Positions 11,404 to 23,899 of a DNA stretch of 64,000 nucleotides are shown here, piece after piece. The position numbers and the translations under genes are program-made. The first letter of the stretch is position 1; each line of letters begins with the position of its first letter. The notes below the pieces were generated by a model. The model did not search any database and had not been told where the DNA came from. It saw only the letters and a list, made by a program, of their open reading frames with translations. This stretch comes from Diprion similis (Eukaryota > Arthropoda > Insecta > Hymenoptera > Diprionidae), in contig NC_060118.1 in the NCBI RefSeq assembly GCF_021155765.1, forward strand, positions 4,340,001-4,404,000. Reading direction: 5' to 3'.

Positions 11404-14220
11404 ACAATCGTTTTAATTGTAGAAAATTAGCATCACATTAACCTATTAAGGCCGATTGTCTATGGGGCATTCCACGGGTAATCGACCTGACCAAAAATCT
11501 GAACTTTTCAAAATCGGTGAAAATTTTGTGAAATGCTATCGTTGGTTGATACGTAAGTATAAGTGTAAGAGTATATGATTTTCGTATATTTTTATTTGAC
11601 AACATTCAAACGTTAACAATCGATAAAATGTATGCGAATTGAGGATAACTCAAAAACTATGGATCATACAAAAAAAAGTTTAGTATGAAAGAGTTCAAGT
11701 CTTAGGTGAACTTTAAAGTTATACCAACAAAATGACGGACCCTGAAAGAAAATAAAGAATCAAAAAATACTTGGATCTGTTAGATTTCTGTAAATGATAC
11801 GTTTTTCCGTTAAAAATTTTGTAGAATAACCCTGTGTTAGTTAAAAAATAATATGTATAAATTTTACTGTGGAGCCAGATTTAATTCAGAAGCTACGAAT
11901 TTATTTTTTATAATTTTCGGTAAAAATTATTAATGTATTCTCAAATATGTGTAATGTACATATAATATATAAGTAAATCAATATCTATTTTTTGGAGTCA
12001 TTTCACATGATTTGACGACAACATGACGTGACGTGATAGTTTTTTTTATAAAAACGAGAAAAATAAAAAAATCACAGCCTTTAATATAAATCCGGTCTCA
12101 TTCACATAAATGCAATTTAACGAAATTCACACAAATTTTCTTTATGCCAACACAGGAATATTCGCTAAAGTTGTGAGCAGAAAAATGTACGGCGTTCGAA
12201 AAATCTAAGTAACCAAGATTTTTTTTTTCATTTTTAGTCATCTTTCTGTGGTGTGCTTATTTTTTACGTACTATAACATTAAAATTCATTTATAAAACTG
12301 AAACTTTATTGTGCCAAAATTTGTTTTGTATGATTTACAGTTTTCGCATTATAGCTACAAAAAATCATAGATACTGTCATTCATTAACAAAAACATTTCA
12401 TAAAATTTGAACCGGTTTTGAAAGAGCCAGAATTTCAATCGGGTTGATTACATGGAATACCCTTTATACATTTGTAGTTATTCGCGCCCTTAGCGATTTC
12501 TCGTGACGTGCCAGTTATCTTTTTTTATGCAGTGAGAAATTTGGGATTTGATAAGTAATTATTCTCCGTCCTTAGTATTACTAATCAAATATTCATTTCT
12601 GCACAGAAATTCATAAATTACTGTTTACATCTGGGCATTAACTTCTAACGTCATAATATTAATATTTTCATACGTAATCCACTGAAAAATACTCATCCGT
12701 TATTCGAAGAAAGTCAGAAAAAATATACAGAAAAGATGAATAGCCAAAGAAAAGAACCAAGGCAAAGAAAAAAATTAAAAATTACAAAATAATGAAGAAA
12801 AATTAACTGATTTAGTGTTGGTGTGAAATGATGTTTCCAGATAAAAACGTGTCACCCAATTCATTTTCGTTTTGTGGCTAACATTTCTACGTAGAGCACA
12901 ATAATGTTTGCGCAGATCTGAAAGATTGAGACTATTTATCAATTATTTTGAGAAATGGTAAAACTAGTTGAAAAGGTATATTAGATGCTGACTCAGCGTC
13001 GGTAAACAACACTTGAATACCAGTATTCTGTGATTATGCTGATCAGAAATCTCAGTACCAATAAAGGTTTATTCAATGGGCCAAAATTGCTTATTCTAGA
13101 AGTTAATAATAAATATATACATTGTGAAATTTGAACAGGTGATAAATCAGGAAAAATAATCTTTCTCAATCGCTTTATATTATATTGTGGATATGGTTAT
13201 CCTTTTGCATTTAAAAAGAGACGATTTCCAGTTAAACCAGCATTTACCATAACAGCAAATAAATCTGGAAGCTAAGCGAAAGAAAAGATTTTTTTTTAAT
13301 TACGGATTAATACGTCGTATTTTCAAGCGTACGCTATTAGGATGCGTTGCGAATCTATTTAGGTACTCAATATGATGAAAACATTGACGAAAATAATGTA
13401 TGCACGAAATTATACGCAAAATGAAATCCGATTTATGGTAATGTGAAATCACATGACAAGAAGGGTGATAATAAACTGAAGTAAATTGAAAGAAAAGTTT
13501 TAGTCTCTAGCTTGAAAAAGCAGTACCAAAAAGGAAAAAAATTAAATTGTGAGTAGCAAATTTTTTACGGAAAAATTGTACTTTCGCACATAGAAATTGA
13601 AGATGAATTTTTTTGTATCGAAGACCGATAGGGGTAAGGGACTAATATTTTACAAATCATCACCTGTGATCACATAAAAGAAAATATAAGAATAGCAAAC
13701 AAATCAATTTCTGGATGCCGAAAACAGTTTATATGAATTAGAAAACTGTATGACAAACTTATATTTTCGTATGCACTGCTTCTTTAGACAAAGTAAGAAG
13801 TGAAAAATGAGAACCCGTGTGTGTTGCTAGTCGTTTGAAATTTACATGTATACTGTGCATGGTAGTGTGACATGCGAATAAGATATGAGCAACGTGAACA
13901 TTGAAGAATTCTAAAACAAAAAGTTGTCCAATTCAGAATGAAATAGGGGGCACATTCACGTCTGCGATGAAGCTGCGGCAACGACAAACATCAGTGTAAT
14001 TACATTAGACATTTTTATGGGAAATTAAACAGTATCTGTTCGCATGTGAATTGGAAATTTGGATGTATAATGCAAGTGAAACTCCAGCTTAAATTCGTCG
14101 GTGAAATGAATATCCAGACGATCGGTACCTTAGATTGATCTGTAACAAACCAGTATCTAACCTCTCGCCGTCAACAACTGAAACAGAAGCTTCAAAAAAA
14201 TCAAAGCAAGGTGAAAGAAA
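11404..14220. other. Intergenic sequence upstream of SPEF1
   Basis: AT-rich sequence with no convincing exon, RNA gene or structured repeat that I could recognise. The SPEF1 promoter should be in the last few hundred bases, but I cannot place a TSS. Confidence 0.4.
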
Positions 14221-17200
14221 ATGAATGAAATGTCTGGAATGAACCAGGGAGATAATTTCGAAGAAATCCACGCCTGGATAGATGGAATCCCGTTTTCAAG
14301 GCCGAAGAAGAACATCCCTCGAGATTTTTCTGATGGCGGTACTTAACCCATTTTATTTAAAAGTATGGAGATCGAACTTCATTCACATATGTTATTGATG
14401 AGCATTAATTGTTAGGCAGCACTTTTATTGACTATAATGTCAACTATTATTCTGTGTATATCTTGCGATGCAAATGATATCTCAAAAACGGAATAAACAA
14501 TTCACATGTAATTTTGAGACGGAGTTCGTAGATAGTTTGGTGACCGATTCGATGTTTATTGCAAACAAACCAGCGACTATATGAATCAAAGTTCGTTTTT
14601 CCTCAATTAACAGAAAAGTATTACAATTTTTAAAAAAACAGAAGGAAAGGGGACAAACTATCTCCGAGTAATGTTGCCAAAACAGTAAATCAGTTGAGCT
14701 GTTTTTGAAATACGTCGGCACCACAGTTGATGTTATTGTCAATAATAATGCTTCTTATCAATTGATTCCAATAAACAAAATAGGCGAATGAAGCTTAATC
14801 TGTATTGTTTTAACTAAAACAAGTCTCAATCCAACGGGGTGATTGGGTGTCACGATAGAAATTTCTAAAGTTCATTCACTTTTGCAACCATTTACTCGTG
14901 TACACCACCTAAACTTCCTTTTTGTACCTTCTTCAACACGCTGATTCTCATCCAATGATCTAGTACTCATGGCTGAGATGCTGAGGATCTATTACCCCCG
15001 GTTTGTCGACGTCCATAACTACATTCCGGCCAGTAGCGTAGCGGCAAAGAGGGATAATTGGAGCACCCTGAACCGCAAGGTGTTGTCAAAAATTGACCTC
15101 AGGCTTAGCAAGGAGGTGATAAATCAGTTGGCAAACGCCCAGCAGGGAGTGATCGAAAAGCTTCTCATGGACCTGCGTGATAAAATTCGTACGAAGGGTG
15201 CCCAGGTCGAAAAAAAATTCAGCAATGCAATGGAATGTCAGGAGATAATCAACGTGGAGGATGAAGCTGACAGCGCAATGAAAGATGGCGATACCACCTG
15301 CGGTAATTTCGAACACATTTTTAGTTATTCACTTAGCTCAAGAGCTTAGAAATGAAATTTACATGTCTTTCATGTACAGAAGAAAATATTCACAAAGTTA
15401 CCTGCTCGTCAGAAGGCCTTAAAATGCCCGGCAAAGCTTCCAGCTCCCAGGTTTTGGTGACGGGAAGCACAAAGAATTTATTTGGACAAGCCTGCGGATG
15501 GCTTGTTAGATGGATGTGGCCATTCACTGCTACTTCCGAAAACGTGAAAGTCAAATGCTCTACAAATTTCCAGGGTAAGTTCGCTGTTTACACTGAAAGG
15601 ACGTTGGAAATACTTTTGGGTTCAATATTCAGTCAACTACTCATTGATAAAGTAACGTTCGACTTGATTAATCGTTACTTTAGTTTTTTGCAATTAAATC
15701 CAACTTCATCGCCGGTTACTACAACATTTTACTCTTGAACCAATCTTGATTACCCGTTATTTCGATATTGTGTAATTAACCCCTGAATTCACGTGGGGAC
15801 GTTGCGACTTTCTTGGTACCTAACAACTGCCGAGTTTTTTGGCTCCACAAAGTCCCTGAAATATTTCCAAGTTCAAATACATATGAAATTTATTTATTTA
15901 CATAAAAAATAGCACTTGTAAACAAACGGTCGAAATTTGTACTTTTCCACGAAAAAAACCATTCTGATGCCAGTCTACCATGAAAATCTCAATGGCAATT
16001 TTTACACAAACTTAATACACACAAAAAAAATTTTCGCATTGTTGTTTTTGTTTGCCCGCCATATTGGATCTACAACTTTGAATTTTCGATTTTCGAGTTC
16101 AAAAGCCCATATAAGCAACATTTCAAGTGAGTCGCATGTAGGAAAAAATTACCAGTGGTGGAAGTCAACTCGATTTTCCATATTCAAGGTAAGCGGGCAA
16201 AATGATCTCAAAAAAACTCAGACAATTCATAGTTAAACTGAACGCAATTACTCGGTACTTTATCAATGTATAATTATAATCTAATTAGTTACAGTGCAAA
16301 AGTATAATAAGTAAAGGATGTCGACTGCAGTTCAATTCCATACTTTCAATATGATGGGTAATTTTATCGAGTTCAATTATACTTGAATAAAGTAATGGTT
16401 AATTTCTCAGGCACTGTGATCGTCGATTCTATTTACTTCATTGTCTTGTGACTAGTACAGAATAGTATAGAATAGTTGTGCATCAAGCAGAAAAAGTGTG
16501 ACTTTTTAGGCTCATTGTCAGCGTAAGTTAGCAATATGAGTCGTTGTGATGTAAAAGGAACTTACCTCCATAGTGTAATGGTTTGGATATGACTATTTTC
16601 TACACGCTTTCGAAGTTGAGGGCACATAAGCGAAGTACAAATTTGAAAACTTCTCAGTACCCGGACGTTTTTTAGTGCTTTTATTATAAGGTCACAGAAA
16701 TAGCCACCTTCCGTCCGAGACGCAAGCATAAAAGGAAACGGAAATAGTATACTTTGCAACAAGGAGAGAAACCCGGTCTTTTCGGGCCGAGTGTAAGTTG
16801 GCAGTATGAGTCGTAGGTGAGCCGAAGACGAATATTGCAAATACACGAAGCGAAAAGACCTCCTTGTTGCATGCGATTTTTTATACAACAAAAGTAGGTT
16901 ACGCGTTTTTACGAAGCACGAAATTGAGGTTAGGGTCGCGTAATATCAGATTTGTCCGCGACGGTTCATGGCGCCGCTGAACTGGCTTGTCATATTATGT
17001 TTCGTGACGTCATAAACACTAGCGCTGCTGGACGTTCAAAGTTGAACTAAATGACTGGATACTAAGTGATTTGAGTGGTTGGATCTAACAGAATAGTCCA
17101 ATAAAATCACTTAGTATCGTGTTGTCCCAGAAAATTGACGTAAAAGCACAGCGGCCATCATGAACGGGCTTCTGTCACCTGAAAATTTCCTCGTTAAAGT

Positions 17201-18277
17201 GTGTTATATTTACGTTAACTAATTAGTTATATGTAAGCTAACTGATGAAATTGGTTTTCCCTGATTACGTTTGTGCTGTTATACGTTCCTAACTCTGTGT
17301 CGGAAGTGAAATAAATTCTGAAATCGCAGAAGCGGTGAATGTTTAACAAGTCGGTCATGCCAATCGGCCATGTTTGATGTGACGTGATTTATTTATTCGT
17401 CATTATTCATAATAAACATTATCAGCGATCTATTTTAGCAATGACTGAGCTACCCTACTAAAAATGCTAAAAATTCTCGACAGGATCAGACACGTTCGTA
17501 CAGGATGCTTATAGGATACTGACAGGATACTGACAGACACAAACAGATACGAATCGAATCTGTAAAGGTCTATCCGGAAATCTTGTCTGTATCCTATCCT
17601 AACGTGTTAGATTGTGTCGGACATTTTTGTAGGGATAGTACGTACGGAGGTACACTGTCATTGAAGCTACGATTTAAAAATTAGTAAACTTTAATGATGA
17701 AATCTGCCCGCTTGTGACGTCACGAAATATATACAGGGTGTCCCATTTTAAATAATACAGCTGAATATCTTGAGAAGCAATTGTCATAGATAAAAATATT
17801 CCGTATAAAAGTTGTTGGGTACCGAGCGGGACAGATACTGGTGATATTGGTTATCCCGTGAGTGAACTTGAAAGATAACTTCTGGATAAATAATTATCAT
17901 ACTTTGATTAATTTGCAGAAGCAAGCAGCAAAAGCTCGTCTGCAGAGCAAATGGTTGATGATGATTCGGCGGTACCCGAAGTTTCCCACACTGGTGACGC
18001 TGAGGATGAAAGTGAGGAAACCTTGATTTCTCGTCTGGCGTTTTTACAGCTGAGGCAAGAGCTCCAGCAGAAAGAGATCACAATTAGTATGCTGAATCGT
18101 AAAGTATCTTCTCTGGAGTCTGCGGTGAAATTAAAAGACCGAAAGATCGGTGATTTGGCTGCCCAAGTATCGGTGCCTGCTGATTCCAGTGTACAAAATC
18201 TGCGGCCACACGTGATGGGTTGCAGCATTACCAAGCTACGACCGCAGGTGAAAAAATTCAGCACTTCGAAAAGTTGA
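14221..18277 (+). CDS. SPEF1: SPEF1 / CLAMP, CH-domain sperm flagellar protein 1
   Basis: Exons: 14221-14338, 14964-15302, 15380-15574 and 17919-18277. Junctions all fall in phase 1 and the sum is 1011 nt (336 aa). An in-frame TGA just upstream of the ATG at 14221 fixes the start. Residues 13 to about 115 form the CH-like domain: EEIHAWIDGIPFSRPKKNI, then RDFSDGVLMAEMLRIYYP, HNYIPA and the NW-LNRKVL segment, closely matching the N-terminus of human SPEF1 (LYLWVDNIPLSRPKRN, HNYVPANS, NRKVLKRL). The last exon ends in a coiled coil (about 257-301, ELQQKEITISMLNRKVSSLE), corresponding to the human C-terminal helix. SPEF1 is a microtubule-binding and bundling protein of the axonemal central apparatus and of epithelial microtubules. 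Intron 3 holds several MITEs. Poly(A) signal at 18449. Confidence 0.92.
15776..16236. mobile_element. TTAA-flanked GGATCC-family MITE in SPEF1 intron 3
   Basis: Starts TTAACCCCTGAATTCACG and ends with the reverse complement of TTAACTATGAATTG. The interior has 'cgccatattggatctacaa' and 'gaattttcgattttcgag'. It shares its left half (ccgagttttttggctccac, gaaatatttccaagtt) with 24250-24735. Confidence 0.65.
16740..16945. repeat. Dispersed repeat related to 30890-31035 (opposite orientation)
   Basis: The segment 'ttacgcgtttttacgaagca' plus 'gaggttagggtcgcg', next to 'agacctccttgttgcat', recurs in reverse complement at 30890-31035 ('cgcgaccctaacctcac', 'gtgcttcgtaaaaaaacgcg', 'tttgcctccttgttata'). 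Confidence 0.65.
16971..17732. mobile_element. TIR DNA-transposon relic (copy A) with nested MITE
   Basis: Left end carries gccgctgaactggcttgtca and tttcgtgacgtcataaa. Right end carries the inverted cttgtgacgtcacgaaat. It matches 41611-42209 over most of its length in the opposite orientation (shared 'gatcggccatgttt', 'taataaacattatcagc', 'gaagctacgattt'). A further element is nested at 17455-17635. Lies in SPEF1 intron 3. Confidence 0.7.
17455..17635. mobile_element. Nested TA-flanked MITE
   Basis: Begins CCCTACTAAAAATG and ends CATTTTTGTAGGG, and is bounded by TA on both sides (gagcTA ... TAgtac). Copy B of the host element (41611-42209) continues from 'gactgag' to the following sequence without this insert. 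The interior is rich in 'gacaggatac' repeats. Confidence 0.7.
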
Positions 18278-18448
18278 TTGCAGCAGCGTCTGATTTCAAC
18301 GACCGTCTTTCAGCTAGATGGAAAATTTTTAAACTAAGACTCGATGGCTGTCTAATTCTTGCGTCACCTAAACCAGGGAGAAGAAAAAAAAATTGATGTA
18401 AACGTGTATTATACTTATTGAATAATACTTTTCAACGAAAAAATTGAA

Positions 18449-18454
18449 AATAAA
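18449..18454 (+). promoter_or_regulatory. Poly(A) signal of SPEF1
   Basis: AATAAA, 172 nt after the SPEF1 stop codon, the first canonical hexamer on that strand. Confidence 0.5.
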
Positions 18455-18891
18455 TATAAGTAAATGAACAGAAGTAATGAATCCCAGATCATGAGCAATT
18501 TCAAAATATTGCACTTCTCACCCAATTGATTTTGATTAGCGAAAAATTTGTTTGCCTGAGTAATTGTTCCATAAAAACTTTGGAAAATTCATTAATCACT
18601 GAAATCGAATAAGCGAAAATGAGTTTTACGAAGCTGCAGTTGAATCCTGATGGAAAGCTGCAATCCTTTCGTCGATAGCTGAGAAAATTAATACTCACAA
18701 TACGCAGCAAAATAAATCTGATGTATATTCGTTGTTTGGTAGAAATCGTATTTTCACTTATCGTTAGAGAAGAAAATTTTATATGAAAGTAGCATAACGA
18801 TGATATATCGAGTATTGATGGATCCCATAGCTTCTATGAATAGTCAATACGCACCGATACGTCGGGTTTTCACCTAATTATCATCTTATAG

Positions 18892-20137
18892 TACACATTA
18901 CTTGCACCGCTATTTCATAACGGTAAGTTATTATAAGACGCCGGATAAACCGTTGCAGACTTGGAGATGTACGTTGTCATTAGTGTCACGAGTAATGAAT
19001 GTATGCAATAATGAAAGTAACGAAGATCTCTTTAAAAATGAAAGTATAGAAACTACTGGATTTATGAATAAGAGCTTATATATTAACATTTAATTTCAAA
19101 TCGCTTCAAAATAAGACAAAATCTAGTCACTTTTTTTAAGTTTAATTTACGTAAAATCATTCTTTTCGGAATAGCATTATATTCAAATTTACTGAGCCAT
19201 TTTTTTCATCATGTTGGCATTGTTAAGTATTTAATTTTGCAATGATGCATGTAGATAATATTGATTTTGACCAACAAACGGTAACATTAAGAATACTATT
19301 GAAAAGAAGAGAATATCTGTTTCAGTGACTGTGTATAAAATAAATCTTCTGAATAAAATTAGCCATCGTAGAGTGAAATCAAACCATTGCAATTTACTAA
19401 ATTTTGAACAAGTTTGAAGCGATTTGAATTGAAGCATCGATATCTAACTTTTTATGCATACTTCCTATATTTTCTTTATTTCTATTCGTAGTTTGAGAAT
19501 ACAAGAATTCGGTAAGTACTCAAACTCGGACTGTCTCGCAATAAAATCCATCCAAACTCTTCAAGAAATGCAAGATGTTTGTGAAACGACAAACTTTTTC
19601 TATACATGAGATTTTTACCATCAATGAAGTTTCATGAAAAAAGTAGTTTTTCTTGACTGTTCGAATTGATTGTACTTAATGATTTCCCAGATATTAGTTC
19701 GAAGAATGTTAAATATCTATGTTTTTCAAATCCTTACTCAAATCATCCTTGTGTTACATTTTTTCTCATAATAATTTGAAATAATTCCATAGCTATTCGG
19801 GTAGCATGGAAAACAAACGTTCGTATTCAATTAGCAATTTGAAAGTTTAACGATACGGAAAAATTTAATTTCGGATATCGTCTTCACCATTTGAACGAAT
19901 ATGAAGAAACTCAGTAATTACAATAAATCTAAGTAGGTAGGATTAAAATACCTGTTTCATAAAACAAAATTCATAAGTAACATAGGCGTAGTTTGTAAAT
20001 CGAAAAATTTTCCGGTTTCACTAAGTGAGTTCATGAGTTTCTGTGTCTATTTATACAGTCAGACAAATATTCACTACGACCTGGTGAAAGTTTCTCGCCG
20101 TGTGTTTGGCCCTGACCCTGCGAAACGCAAGGATAAG
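18892..20137 (+). CDS. Three short phase-compatible exons, protein not recognised
   Basis: Candidate exons are 18892-18922 (31 nt), 19492-19511 (20 nt) and 20059-20137 (79 nt). They have acceptors ttatag, tattcgtag and tatacag, and donors gtaagt, gtaagt and gtaatt. Only one combination of phases is free of stops. It reads THYLHRYFIT, FENTRIR, then QTNIHYDLVKVSRRVFGPDP followed by AKRKDK, a basic peptide. A possible continuation is 20330-20399 (phase 0, open, donor gtgtgg). I found no start codon exon and no terminal exon and do not recognise the family. Three strong splice pairs with one consistent frame make chance less likely, but it could be an alternative part of a neighbour or noncoding. 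Confidence 0.4.
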
Positions 20138-20987
20138 GTAATTTGAATTTTTCTGTAAATACTTAAGTCCTGCGAGTTTTCCGGACTGTTTAGGAAACAG
20201 GATATAGGATGTAAATTCAACTTTAGGTAATTTATTGAAACCAATAAGAAATAGCGCTTCACTATATTACTGTGAGTTTGAACATTTCACTCACGTTTTA
20301 ATTTTTCTTTCATTCTGATCAATGGTGTTAGATTTCCAAATATTCGAGGAATTGGAACGGAAAATATTCATCGAGTAACAATGCAAGGATGCATTTAAAG
20401 GTGTGGAGACCGTAAGGCGACAAAAAACTGCAAGGCTCCTAATTATTTTTTAAAAAAGATAAACAATTTTCATTTCTACAGTGATCAATAAATTCTTATG
20501 AGACAAATAGAATCCAAATTCTAAATACAACATTTTTTCACATTTTTGCAATATCCAAACCGTTTGACCCATTTTATTCAAATTTTATACCAACTTCACT
20601 TCTAGAATACTCTTCAAAAAAATCAGTACGATACCTTGAAATTTGCAAGTTAGAGCGATTCGACGATTTCTCAAAAAATTAAAAAATTCATAAAATCTGA
20701 ACCATTCCAACGATCATACCCACATTGAATACCGATTGTCTTTCCACGATACTTTGTTTATGAAAAACAAAATTTTTTTACAAACTCTTAAAATTTGTAG
20801 AAAATAACTTGGTCATGGAAGCTTTCGAAAAATTTCAAAACGCCGTAAATTTCATAATTTTCCAGTAATTTTGAAAGAATTTGCAGTGAACGTAGAGATT
20901 ATATATAGATTAATATCTATTCGAAACGGGAACACTGTGACTCAAATCGTTCTCAAGTTATAATCGTTCAAATTTTACCGTGCCAGA

Positions 20988-21010
<23 letters not shown>
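20988..21010. repeat. (CA)n microsatellite
   Basis: Eleven CA dinucleotides in a row, followed by tatacacatc. Confidence 0.95.
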
Positions 21011-21018
<8 letters not shown>

Positions 21019-22204
21019 TCCGGACATTTTTTCTAAATATGATTTTTCGATATTTTGGAACATTTTGAACACTTTGACACCGAAAAATGGAGAAAAAAAA
21101 ACTTTCACCATCACAAAGCTTCTTCCACGAGGAAACAAAAAAAATAAAATAAATAAATGTCTTATGAACATGGGAGAACTTGTTTTTTGTCATAAAAGTC
21201 ATGTTTTCACATTTGATGAACTTTGCAGAAAATGAATTTCATCAATAATTGCATGTGCATATTGATGAACTTATTTTCCCTCGCGCTGTGAAAACCGTGA
21301 AAATATATATTTAGGAAAAATCGGTAAATTAGGGAAGTGTACAGAATTACAAGGGCAACTTTTTTACTGCTCAGTGTATACAAAATTTTGTGTATTATAA
21401 AAAAAAGAGAAATGTCTAGATCAATTATGGAAACCTCTGATGATTCGCTCTGATTAAATACCAGTTCCTAATTTGTGCTTTTATTTGAGTAAAGAAACAA
21501 TTTTTGGACGATTTTCAGATGTTTTGACCATGTTTCAGAAATTGAGTTTTTTCAAAATTTATGCTTTTCTCACAATGTGAGAATAATTCTACAAATTAAA
21601 TAGCGGGAATCGATTTTTCGGAAAATTTTACCCCTTTTTCATGTACGTGACAATTATTTAATTTACAGTATATATCGAGAAAATCTTAAAAAACGAAAAT
21701 CAAGATTGTATATTATAGCGTAGGTATAAAAAATCAAATGAGTTAACATTGCAACAGCCAGAAGATGAAGTAATTGATAATTATAACCAAACTAATCGTA
21801 AATAGTTACTTGTCCTACATTTTCTTGTAATTCTGATATTTATTATACAAGTATATAAATATTTCAAAGTAACACTATTCCAAATGAAACTTTGTCTCAC
21901 AACAAAAGTTGAGTGTTGAGGTCAACCTTAAAAAAAAAAATATGAAAAACGGTATCAAAATTTACCACAAAACGCAGCAAATTTTATCGTCTCCCTTTCA
22001 TCGGGATGAAAAATTATGAAACGCATCACGCAAGTTGCCGGCATTGTCGGAGCGGTGAGCTCGATGCCCGAGTAAATTGAAACTTTCGATTCGAGCAGGC
22101 AGCCATGACTGTGCATATCCTACTAGGTATGTGTGATGATCAGAGCCGAAGAGGACCGCGGTCGAAAGTAGGGATTACGACAGGTCTGAATTGTACCGCT
22201 GTTT

Positions 22205-22302
22205 AGTTCTCAGTTGCTCGGTGAAAGCCACAAGGATAGAGACTGAGGATCTACGTCCAACGAATGCGACCTTGGATAATATCATCGAATAGCGCAGGTT
22301 GA
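22205..22302 (+). promoter_or_regulatory. Possible TSS and 5' UTR exon of the SDR gene
   Basis: A GC-richer island (about 22000-22310) in AT-rich surroundings contains a TCAGTTG initiator-like motif with A at 22212. About 30 nt downstream is an AGAC motif, close to but not exactly at DPE spacing. A donor gtgagtac lies at 22303 and an acceptor tttctgcag at 23896, just before the ATG at 23900. This fits a noncoding first exon joined to the SDR. No transcript evidence is available. Confidence 0.35.
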
Positions 22303-23040
22303 GTGAGTACTTCTTCGTTTCGTTATAAGTGGTTACGACTTCGTGTACAAAAATCCACTGAATTGGGTTTTTTTATTTATATTTTTACAACTTTTCGCAA
22401 ATCAATTCGTTCTCCGTCTCTCACGTGATTTTTATTATTAAAATATACGCGTTATCGACGCTTTTTTTAAAATATTCTTCCATTTTTTTTATATTCTGCC
22501 ATTTTAGAAGTCATTCTTCAACTATGAACTGAGTTGTGAAACTCGATTCTGAATTTACAGAAAAATAAACATGTACCATGTATTGTGAAAAAATTTAACT
22601 ACTGCTCGGATGTTGAAACGCCATTAACTGACAAACAAAAAATTTGTTTTTTTCTTTCCCATTTCATTTACTAGTTGCATACTAAAACAAATCTCTCCAA
22701 TTATTGCTCACTTTAATTTGAAATTACGATTAAGCTGGAAAGAATTTCATCTTTGAATATTTATTTATTTATTCATACATACATTACAAATTGGATGAAA
22801 GTGTGCTGTGACAAAAATATCTGTAGAGAATTCTTCTAAACTATGTTAACAGGGACTCACATTGTTTTTTTTTGGAAAACGGAAATGCTTGATAATGATA
22901 TTGATGTCTATACTAGATGATTGAAGATTTTTATTTGTTAATTTCTTTAGTCACTATAATTTTCAGCGTATAAAAGCGTATAAACATATTTTAATTACCT
23001 TCAAATCATAAATTGAATTAGAATAGTAAAAAACAGAAAT

Positions 23041-23059
23041 GTATATATATATATATATA
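23041..23059. repeat. (AT)n microsatellite
   Basis: Pure TA/AT run of about 19 nt in the presumed 5' intron of the SDR gene. Confidence 0.9.
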
Positions 23060-23899
23060 GTGAAGTAGGGTATATTAAAGCACCAATTAAATTGGTGATA
23101 TTGGACTGCTCTATATAGAAATTACATTTCTTGCCCTTCAAATTTATAATTTAACTGGTGGTTCAATATACGCTACTTTAATATATATATAAGCATAGAT
23201 AAATGAACTGACGACCCTATAGTGATTTCTGTTCCTACTCACGTAACTTGAACCTGTTAAATCGCAGGTTGAAACGTGGGTTATCTAACCGGTTACCACG
23301 GAATTTCTGAGTCGGTCTATTAAAATTTCAAAATTACAAGTTTATGCGTACGAATTTGAAAGGAAGCTGGTTTATTCTACCTTCAAATCGACTACTTCGC
23401 TCTCAATTATTACAGAACTATATGCTTACACAATATCAATTACTACGTGTATAATAGCATATTTATATACAATTAAATGCTGTGCGATGAACACAGAAAA
23501 AAATTGTTTGTATGGAAACGTGTCTTAATTCAAGGATAAATAATTATTATGTAAGACGTGGCAAAAACAAATCTTCGTTCACTCGTAATTATCTACATTT
23601 TACGATTATAATTTTAATAATGGATGATGAAGCGTGACTTTTTTACTTTTTTTCATCATACCTTCATTTATTCCACTGCCATTTTTTACTTTTTGCAACG
23701 CTGCAGAAACTCGTGTAATGTATGCGCGTAATTACGCTACACAATCTAGTACACATTTCTATCATTGATTCAAATCACAACCAGATATTGCTCAATATTC
23801 GATTACCAAATGGAAAAAAACTTGTGTTTAAGGTTCGGCTAAGGTTTGTTTATATGAATAATGATCAGAGATTTTTTTACCATGTCATTTCTGCAGATA

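Noticed and set aside
17732..17760. ACAGGGTGTCCCATTT motif, a common mariner or MITE terminus
   Set aside because: No matching second end was found nearby, so no element is called.
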